A stretch of 64,000 nt of DNA from positions 248,001 to 312,000 of the forward strand of contig JAOCZO010000014.1 in assembly GCA_026413255.1 (NCBI GenBank). The letters are read 5' to 3'. The stretch comes from Fereydounia khargensis (taxonomy: Eukaryota > Basidiomycota > Ustilaginomycetes > Urocystidales > Fereydouniaceae). Shown here piece after piece: positions 57,695-64,000 of the stretch. Each line of letters begins with the position of its first letter. Position 1 is the first letter of the stretch. The notes under the pieces were generated by a model that saw only the letters and a list, made by a program, of their open reading frames with translations, searched no databases and was not told where the DNA came from. Position numbers and translations under genes: made by a program.

Positions 57695-60412
57695 ATGAAG
57701 CTGCGCTCCTCCTTTGCCAGGATGGGTTCCTTCGCCCTCCTCGCTTGCCTCGTGGCCCTCGTCACACTGACCCAGCTCGCTGCTCCCGTCAGTGCAATGG
57801 GCGTCGTCGCCTTCGACTACGGCACTGAATGGATGAAGGTTTCCCTCGTCAAGCCCGGTCTTCCGTTTGATGTAGTACTTGACCGCGACTCGAAGCGCAA
57901 GATCCAGTCAGCTGTGGCGTTCAAAAAGTGGGGCATGGATGAAGAGGTCCTCTTCGGCAGCACCGCCTATGCTCATGCTACCCGTGAACCCAAGCAGACC
58001 TTCTATGCCCTCAAGACCCTCCTTGGCAAGGGAATGGGCCCCCAAGACCAGTCCTACCGCGACCAGCTCTCCTCAATCTTTGGTAACGACATTATTGCTT
58101 CCGAACGTGCTACCTGCGCCCTCAAGCGCCCATATGAGAAGGACGACACCTCCTCCCTTCCCGTCCTTTCCGTTGAGGAGCTCGTCGGTCTCCAGCTTGA
58201 GTATGCCAAGAAGCTTGCTGAGGAGACAGCTGGTGAGAAAGTCGCCCTTGCTCTCCCCGCCAACTTCAACATTGGCTCCTTCGGCGGTCTCGACACCGTC
58301 GTCACCGTTCCCGCCTTTTTCACAAACGCCGAGAGGCAGGCGATCCACGACGCTGCTGCCTTGGCCGGCTTCCGACCCAGGCTCGTCAGCGATGGTGCTG
58401 CCGCTGCTGTCAATTACGCACAGACCAGGAGCTTCCCCCAACCCGAGCGACACCTCTTCTACGATGCCGGCTCTGGCTCCGTCAAGGCAACTGTCGTCGA
58501 GTTCTCCACCCAGGCCATCACCGCTGACTCGATCCTCTCCATTGGCTCTACCCAGAAGGAGGCTGTCGTTGTCAATGTGCTCGGTGTCGGCTGGGACCGT
58601 GATGCGGGTGGTCTTACCTTTGACTTGATTATTCGTGACATTCTCGCCGATCGCTTCGATCAGCAGCATGGCTCAAAGTTGAGCAGCGGCTCAATTCGCA
58701 CCAACCACCGCGCCATGGCTAGGCTCCTCAAGGAGGCCAATCGCGTCAAGCACATTCTCTCCGCCAACGAAGCTGCCAACAGCGGTGTCGAGAGCCTTGC
58801 TGAGGATATCGACTTCCGCACCACTATCGACCGTCAGACGTTTGAGGGCAAGGTTACCGAGCGCGGTCTGGACAAGCGGTTCCCGCAGCCCATTGACCGA
58901 GCACTCAAGAACGCCGGCCTCTCGCTCAACGACATCAAGTCGGTCGTCCTGGTCGGTGGTACCACACGAGTACCTCTCGTCCAGGCTGCGCTGAAGCAGG
59001 CAGGCGTCCCGGACGACAAACTCGCCCAAAATGTCAACGCCGACGAGGCTGCCGTCATGGGTGCTGCATTCTATGGCGCCAGCTTTAACCCGCAGTTCCG
59101 TATGAAGGCTATCCGGGCCTATGATCTCATCCCTTACGCCGTGACTATCAAGGAGCAGAACGGCCTTGAAGAGACCATTTACCCTGCAAAGTCTTACGAG
59201 GTCGAGGGCGTCCTTCGCACCTACCCTGGCCAGACCGAGGACTTTACATTCGATCTTTCGTACGACATCAGCGCCGCCAAGGATCTGGGCAAGCGTGACC
59301 GCGCGATTTCGACGATCGAGGTGACTGGAATCTCTGAGGCACTCAAGACTCTCAAGGAGAACAACGAGCTGTCCAGCGTTGAGACGAGTGTCAATGTGAC
59401 GATCGTCAGCAGGCCGCTCGGAACCTACATGGTGGAAAGCGCATCGCTGACTGTCAAGCCCAAGCCTGGTGGAATCGCTGGAGCACTCAAGAGTTTCTTT
59501 GGTGTTGTCACACCCAAGAAGGATGCGAACGCGACCAAGTCTGACAATGCGACCGACGCTGACGAGGCGACAGCAAACGAGTCTGACTCAGAAAAGGACG
59601 ACAAGGACACGATCAGCGAGGTGCCTGCCAAGGACAAGGTATTTAAGCTGACCGCCAAGACTATCCCGACCAACGACCAGATTCGACCAATGACTGGTGA
59701 GCAGCAGAAGACGTCAAAGGACAATCTCTGGGTGATTGGCCAGGCAGCCATGCGCAAGGCAGCTCGCGAGGAGGCACGTAACGCGATCGAGTCTTACATC
59801 TACCGAGTGCGCGATGTGCTGTACGACCCCGTGTTTGAGCGCATCTCCAAGGCGAGCGAGCGCGAGGCGATTGGCAACAAGGCGGACGAGCTGGCCGAGT
59901 GGCTCTCGGATGAGGGCGAGCGTGCGGACACGTCTGCGCTCAAGCTCAAGCGTGCCAGCCTGGAGAGCCTGGTCAAGCCGCTCGAGGTGCGCCTGGAGCA
60001 GTCCAAGACCCGCAGTGTTGCGTTTGACATGTTCAGCCAGGCGCTGGTGGACGCGCGTGCGTTTGTGGCTGAGGCGCGGGCCAACCTGACGGCAGCGGTG
60101 GCTGCCAACGAAGGGTCCAAGTACAGCAAGACAGAGCTGGACTCGCTCGAGTCGACGATCGAGAAGGACGCAGAGTGGTTTGAGAAGGGCAAGGTGGAAC
60201 AGGCCAAGCGGGGAGAGGACGAAGATCCAGTGCTGCTCAGTGCGGACCTGGACAAGCGGAGGAAGAAGGTGGAAGACTCGATCACCAAGATGAAGAAGAG
60301 GCGTATCCCCAAGACGAGGCCCGCTAAGAAGAAGGAGGCCGAAAAGGACAAGGGCAAGGACAAGAAGGAGGAGCAGGAGCCCAAGAAGGGCCAGACGCAC
60401 GAAGAACTGTAA
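57695..60412 (+). CDS. LHS1: ER-lumenal Hsp70-like chaperone LHS1 (GRP170/HYOU1)
   Basis: Intronless, 905 residues. A signal peptide (MKLRSSFARMGSFALLACLV to about residue 32) is followed directly by VVAFDYGTEWMKVSLVKPG, the GRP170 form of the Hsp70 phosphate-1 loop. ATPase motifs include YDAGSGSVKATVVEFS and VVLVGGTTRVPLVQAAL. A beta domain follows, then a long acidic/charged loop (about 610-660) and an extended helical C-terminal region with many Lys/Glu residues. The protein ends HEEL, an HDEL-like ER retention signal. GRP170 is the nucleotide-exchange factor for BiP and a holdase for translocating proteins in the ER lumen. Length fits the family (about 880-1000). Confidence 0.93.
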   Translation: MKLRSSFARMGSFALLACLVALVTLTQLAAPVSAMGVVAFDYGTEWMKVSLVKPGLPFDVVLDRDSKRKIQSAVAFKKWGMDEEVLFGSTAYAHATREPKQTFYALKTLLGKGMGPQDQSYRDQLSSIFGNDIIASERATCALKRPYEKDDTSSLPVLSVEELVGLQLEYAKKLAEETAGEKVALALPANFNIGSFGGLDTVVTVPAFFTNAERQAIHDAAALAGFRPRLVSDGAAAAVNYAQTRSFPQPERHLFYDAGSGSVKATVVEFSTQAITADSILSIGSTQKEAVVVNVLGVGWDRDAGGLTFDLIIRDILADRFDQQHGSKLSSGSIRTNHRAMARLLKEANRVKHILSANEAANSGVESLAEDIDFRTTIDRQTFEGKVTERGLDKRFPQPIDRALKNAGLSLNDIKSVVLVGGTTRVPLVQAALKQAGVPDDKLAQNVNADEAAVMGAAFYGASFNPQFRMKAIRAYDLIPYAVTIKEQNGLEETIYPAKSYEVEGVLRTYPGQTEDFTFDLSYDISAAKDLGKRDRAISTIEVTGISEALKTLKENNELSSVETSVNVTIVSRPLGTYMVESASLTVKPKPGGIAGALKSFFGVVTPKKDANATKSDNATDADEATANESDSEKDDKDTISEVPAKDKVFKLTAKTIPTNDQIRPMTGEQQKTSKDNLWVIGQAAMRKAAREEARNAIESYIYRVRDVLYDPVFERISKASEREAIGNKADELAEWLSDEGERADTSALKLKRASLESLVKPLEVRLEQSKTRSVAFDMFSQALVDARAFVAEARANLTAAVAANEGSKYSKTELDSLESTIEKDAEWFEKGKVEQAKRGEDEDPVLLSADLDKRRKKVEDSITKMKKRRIPKTRPAKKKEAEKDKGKDKKEEQEPKKGQTHEEL

Positions 60413-60855
60413 ACCGTGCCTTGTCATTCTTCTTTCCTGAATACAGTAATCTAGAAGCCCCGCAGATGGATGCTGGAGTGTGTGCTGTGCTGCGATCGGG
60501 ACGTTTTCTCCTCCCGTGTCAGATCCAACTTGGTAACGAGCTGATAATACAGATCGTCGGAAAGGTCTATTCAAGTACCGTATAACAAAGATACTGCTAC
60601 TGCTACGCGATATGATGATACTGTACAAGTTGCGAGGATGCGATTGTTGTTGAGGATGAAAAACTGCGAGTTAGTTATTGCTGAGACAATTAGACGAGAT
60701 ACGGTGAGAGAGTAGGGATGGATGATACGGGGACGGAACTAGGTCAAACATCGTAAGCCATAGAAACATGGAAAACGTTCTGAACCTTTTCGTTACCATT
60801 CGGGTCATGCCTGGGAGCAGTATGCTGGGGTTTCTCGGGGGTTATTGGAGTGGGA
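60413..60855. other. Convergent intergenic region, LHS1 and HNH-like gene
   Basis: About 440 bp between two 3' ends, with TACAGTA at 60442 and TACTGTA at 60619. No gene is seen. Confidence 0.5.
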
Positions 60856-62121
60856 CTAAGAGTTGCTGTTCTTGTCGCTGCCGCCATCGCTGTGGTCGTC
60901 CTCGTTAGACTTGGCGGCAGTAACGCTCTTTGCCCAAGTCAAGATAGCTTCATGGCTTTCAAAAAGGTGATAGGACGAAGTGTCAAGTTTGTCTGGAACA
61001 TACGGACGCTTGCGAGGGTTGGTCCTTCTGTCTCCATCGCCAACGTCCCCTTCAGACACAGGGGCATTCATATCCTCTTCGTATCTTGAGGCACTGCCCC
61101 GAGTCACGTCCGAGCCCGTGTGACGCTCATCACGCTGGAGCAAATCCAGGTTGAAACCCTTGCTCCAGTCCCGGAGCGCTTGTGTGCCAAAGTGTTTCCC
61201 AAAAGTCGAAGCAGCACGGTAAGACCAGATAGCCTCAGGAGGCCAAAGAGGATCGTCATCTTCAACAGCTGCGCCTCTCATCCAGACATGGTCTTTGAGC
61301 ATGTGGCTCAATTGGACCGAAAAGACCTTGCATACTTGATATTCCCCAGTCTGGCGTTGGACATTGTAGTCATTTGGGTTGCGGTCCGAATCGAATCCAA
61401 GATTTGGGAACGGGACCATGGCAATCAAGCCAGCATCCCAATTTTTGTGGATGTTCGGGGCGAGCAGAACCAGGTTATGAGGGATTTGACGGTGGTCCAA
61501 AGGGAATTGTGGTCGATCTGAAGGGGGGAGGTTGAGGAAGAACCTTGATTCTAAATGGTGGAAAATCACCTCTACAATACTGGGGCCGCGGCGAAAGGGA
61601 ATCAGGTGGCACACATGATAGTTGTATGCCTTCGGGTTGCTCAGTTGACATGCATGTATGTCTCGGGCTTCGACAGCTTTGAGGTTTTCCTTGGGTACAG
61701 CTGGTGGTCCTCCTCGTCCTGTTGGGACCGATGCCAGGAAACGGGATGGGTCCAAGTCCTTGAAATAGACCGGGAATAGCTCAGTGGTTCGAAAGAGGAC
61801 AAAGTAGTCGCCGCAATAGAGCTGGGTAGCTGGAGACAGGGGCATCGAATCGTCGTCCTTGGCAGCGTAGACGTGGACATCGTCGGCCCCAACGAGGGCT
61901 GCAACAATGTATCGGATGAATGCAACGCTGCCAAGCTGCTGAAGACTGAGAGTGAGGAGGAGGTGAGCGGGAATGTTGAGGATTGGTATCCATGCGAGTG
62001 TCGGCGACGGGGCCTCCGTGGTGGGAGATAGGTGAGCATACACCACTAAAGAATTGAGCGGGCGGGGAACTTGTCTCTGATCAGCATCCAGACTCAGACT
62101 GTGCGATTGCTGGTGAGACAT
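60856..62121 (-). CDS. HNH-nuclease-like protein, stand-alone
   Basis: Intronless, 421 residues from ATG 62121 (MSHQQSHSLSLDADQR). I recognise no named orthologue. The middle (residues about 155-240) has an HNH_2-like arrangement: a Cys at 158 (HACQLSN), then VCHLIPF with Cys171, His172 and Pro175, later HNLVLLAPNIHKNWDAGLI with Asn216, His225 and Asp229. The His...Asn...His-x3-Asp spacing is that of HNH domains abundant in basidiomycete genomes, whose role is unknown. The N-terminal part contains SLVVYAHLSP and GDYFVLFRT, perhaps a structural barrel. The C-terminus is acidic and Ser-rich with a basic patch (NPRKRPYVPDK) that could be a nuclear signal. No partner or immunity-type neighbour is present. 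Nuclease activity is inference. Confidence 0.65.
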   Translation of the reverse strand: MSHQQSHSLSLDADQRQVPRPLNSLVVYAHLSPTTEAPSPTLAWIPILNIPAHLLLTLSLQQLGSVAFIRYIVAALVGADDVHVYAAKDDDSMPLSPATQLYCGDYFVLFRTTELFPVYFKDLDPSRFLASVPTGRGGPPAVPKENLKAVEARDIHACQLSNPKAYNYHVCHLIPFRRGPSIVEVIFHHLESRFFLNLPPSDRPQFPLDHRQIPHNLVLLAPNIHKNWDAGLIAMVPFPNLGFDSDRNPNDYNVQRQTGEYQVCKVFSVQLSHMLKDHVWMRGAAVEDDDPLWPPEAIWSYRAASTFGKHFGTQALRDWSKGFNLDLLQRDERHTGSDVTRGSASRYEEDMNAPVSEGDVGDGDRRTNPRKRPYVPDKLDTSSYHLFESHEAILTWAKSVTAAKSNEDDHSDGGSDKNSNS

Positions 62122-62514
62122 GTTTTCATAGCGGTGGACGAAGAAAGCATGGTGAAAGGTGGTGCTGGAGACAGGGGAGGAAGGAGGAATGATATAGATG
62201 ACGGTGATGGATGATGAGTGGAGGCAAAGCTGTGATTGCTGAAACAACTAATTTAACACAACTTGGCTTAGTAAGAAGTCGGTTGGGCTTTCTGGCTGGA
62301 CACGTAAAAGTCCCAAGCGACACGCATTTGAGGCACTGCCACTACCTTCACATCACATCACATCACATCACATCACATCGGCTTTAGCTCTGGCTCTGGC
62401 TCGGCTCGGCTGCGCTGCACCCACTACGCCTTCTAACTCAAACACTGACGAAGACAACGACGACTACGGTTTTTCTCTCCCACGCTCTCCCTAAGCAGGG
62501 GATATTCACATAGC
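62122..62514. promoter_or_regulatory. Divergent promoter of the HNH-like and DNAJC11 genes
   Basis: 393 bp between start codons, with a (CATCA)n tract at 62351-62379. Confidence 0.55.
62351..62379. repeat. (CATCA)n pentanucleotide repeat
   Basis: About six tandem units between the two divergent start codons. Confidence 0.85.
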
Positions 62515-64000
62515 ATGCCGCCGCCCGCTGCTGCCACGGTGCAGGACTTTGACGAGGACGACCCATACGCACCATATACCCCGTCTCCCCGCTCATCAGC
62601 CGGGCCTTCGCGACCGCCACCACAGTCACAAGCGGAGGCTTCAACAAGCAGCAGCTCTGGCACTCCCCGCACCGGCGCTGGCACTAGCACTAGCACTAGC
62701 ACTAGCACTAGCACTAGCACTGGTACGAGTGGCCAGGGCAGCTACGACTCGACTCGTAATGCTTCCCGACGTGAGGAGAGGGAGCACGAGGTGGAGGACG
62801 ATGACGAGCCCCTTTTTGGCGGGCGGCCCTTCCGGGATGCTCACGATCCTGACTCGAAGCAGACACCGGGCGCGGAGTCGGATGCATCCAAGGAGGCAGA
62901 TAAGGAGGGTCTCTACGCCATTCTCAACGTAGACAAGGAGGCGACCGAGGAGCGGATCAGAGACGCATACAAGGCACTAGCCGTTGTCCTCCACCCAGAC
63001 AAGCATCAGGACCCCGCGCGCAAAGCAGCTGCCGAGTCCCGCTTCAGGGATGTGCAGCATGCTTACGAGGTGCTGACAGATCGAGAGAAGCGTGCCGTAT
63101 ACGATTACTTTGGTGAAGAGGGTCTCAAGTCATCCTGGACCGTCTCCCTACGAGGACGATCACCCGCCGAGATGCAGGCCGAGTTTGAGCGAGAGTCTCG
63201 ACGTCGACAGGCTGCTGATGCCGAGAGCCTCGTCAAGTCCAAGGGAGACTTTACTGCGCATATCGATGCTACTGCCCTCTTCATCGACCAGCGACGCATC
63301 CCCAGACTGAAGGGCACCGACCCTTTCCGACCCATCACCGCTGTCGACCGCTTCAACCGGATCGGCTGTACCCAGTTGATAGGCAAGCACGGCTTTGACA
63401 CTCAGGTCACCAACACCACTTCGCTCAATCTTTCTGGCCAGATGGTCAGTCGTGGTGGCATGGGTGGTGGCAACCTGGTGGGCACGCTCAAGACCCACTG
63501 GAGCCCACGCCTCTTCTCCGAAGTGTCCATGACCATGCTGCGGCCGCAGATTATTACAACCAAGGGTCAGTTCACCCTCGACCAAAACTCGTTCTTCACC
63601 TGGCAGAGTACACTACAGACTTTTGCAGTGCCCCCAACTCTCAACCTCACGTACGGCCAGCGACTGTCGAGCAAGTCCAACATTACCGGGTTCACCGCTG
63701 TTCGGACGGGCACGTATAGTCTCGGGCCATGGGGCAAGTCGCTCTCGCCACAGGCAATGTTCCGACGTGAACCGGCGGTCGTGTCCGTCGGCATCACCAA
63801 ACAAGTGGCTGAGGGCAAAGGATGGACAATGCAGACAAGCGTGTCGCAGGTAGACCAGAGCATCAGCGTCGACTACTCCACCAAGGTACTTGGCGGTATC
63901 AAGGTGCGAACAGGTTTCAACCTTGGCACCGGATCTGGCCTCAATGCTTTCACCAACGGCGAGCGACGACTCACCGAGACGGTGCGACTAGGCCTCGGAG
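62515..64000 (+). CDS. DNAJC11-type mitochondrial J-domain protein, 3' partial
   Basis: Open from ATG 62515 (MPPPAAATVQDFDEDDPYAP) to the window edge without a stop, 495 residues visible. A low-complexity N-terminus includes a Thr-Ser repeat encoded by ACTAGC units (about 62683-62720). A J-domain occupies about residues 131-205 (EGLYAILNVDKEATEERIRD, HPDK, FRDVQHAYEVLTDREKRAVY, DYFGEEGL). A beta-rich region follows (TTSLNLSGQMVSRGGMGGGN, LKTHWSPRLFSEVSM, TQVTNTTSLNLS), the pattern of DNAJC11, which associates with MICOS and the outer membrane. The J-domain is displaced from the N-terminus by about 130 residues, more than in animal DNAJC11. The C-terminal part lies outside the window. Confidence 0.82.
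   Translation, partial: MPPPAAATVQDFDEDDPYAPYTPSPRSSAGPSRPPPQSQAEASTSSSSGTPRTGAGTSTSTSTSTSTSTGTSGQGSYDSTRNASRREEREHEVEDDDEPLFGGRPFRDAHDPDSKQTPGAESDASKEADKEGLYAILNVDKEATEERIRDAYKALAVVLHPDKHQDPARKAAAESRFRDVQHAYEVLTDREKRAVYDYFGEEGLKSSWTVSLRGRSPAEMQAEFERESRRRQAADAESLVKSKGDFTAHIDATALFIDQRRIPRLKGTDPFRPITAVDRFNRIGCTQLIGKHGFDTQVTNTTSLNLSGQMVSRGGMGGGNLVGTLKTHWSPRLFSEVSMTMLRPQIITTKGQFTLDQNSFFTWQSTLQTFAVPPTLNLTYGQRLSSKSNITGFTAVRTGTYSLGPWGKSLSPQAMFRREPAVVSVGITKQVAEGKGWTMQTSVSQVDQSISVDYSTKVLGGIKVRTGFNLGTGSGLNAFTNGERRLTETVRLGLG

Overview
This is a piece of a basidiomycete chromosome, most likely from a smut-type fungus (Ustilaginomycotina). It is GC-rich and gene-dense. Introns are few and mostly 50-110 bp, with GTRAGT-like donors and CAG/TAG acceptors. 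Several large genes have no intron or one. Promoters are pyrimidine-rich, and the gene set is core eukaryotic (tuberin, velvet factor, TRM61, PAS-GATA factor, kinesin, m-AAA protease, SWI1, Mo25, TGS1, UBP8, NC2alpha, Rab5, GRP170). The placement is inferred from protein content and gene structure; no alignment was run. I saw no rRNA, tRNA, CRISPR array, transposon or virus-like element.

Layout. 1-5658 (+) is TSC2, missing its 5' end at the window edge. It converges on PET117 (5754-6103, -), which shares a 127-bp promoter with LSM6 (6231-6695, +). A five-exon velvet regulator follows (7009-9849, -) behind a 3.5-kb gene-free leader. Next come TRM61 (13333-15234, -) and, divergent from it, a PAS/GATA-finger transcription factor (16238-19296, +). 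A kinesin-7-like motor (19627-23283, -) diverges from an orphan formin-type GBD/FH3 protein (24598-27173, +), which converges on an AFG3/YTA12 m-AAA protease (27416-29974, -). A second 3.5-kb gene-free stretch precedes SWI1 (33451-38370, +), which converges on a probable Mediator Med5 gene (38606-41353, -).

42326-44650 (+) encodes a vacuolar amino-acid transporter. It is followed by HYM1/Mo25 (44811-45950, -), TGS1 (46404-47291, +), a large HGG/GDSAGG alpha/beta hydrolase (47346-49986, -), UBP8 (51075-53442, -), NC2alpha/BUR6 (54202-54733, +), Rab5 (55661-56806, +) and LHS1/GRP170 (57695-60412, +). The window ends with an HNH-nuclease-like protein (60856-62121, -) and a DNAJC11-type J-protein (62515 to the edge, +).

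Themes. Genes alternate strands, giving many convergent and divergent pairs. Chromatin and transcription machinery is well represented (SWI1, probable MED5, UBP8, NC2alpha, velvet, GATA factor), as are RNA processing (LSM6, TGS1, TRM61), mitochondrial biogenesis (PET117, AFG3, DNAJC11) and growth/polarity signalling (TSC2, HYM1, GBD/FH3, kinesin-7, Rab5). No biosynthetic, defence or mobile cluster is visible. The observations most worth checking are a recurrent TACTGTA/TACAGTA motif in the intergenic DNA, the stand-alone HNH-like protein, the FH2-less GBD/FH3 protein, a stop-free 66-bp intron inside the kinesin motor, an acidic insert in Rab5, and an unresolved last splice junction in UBP8.
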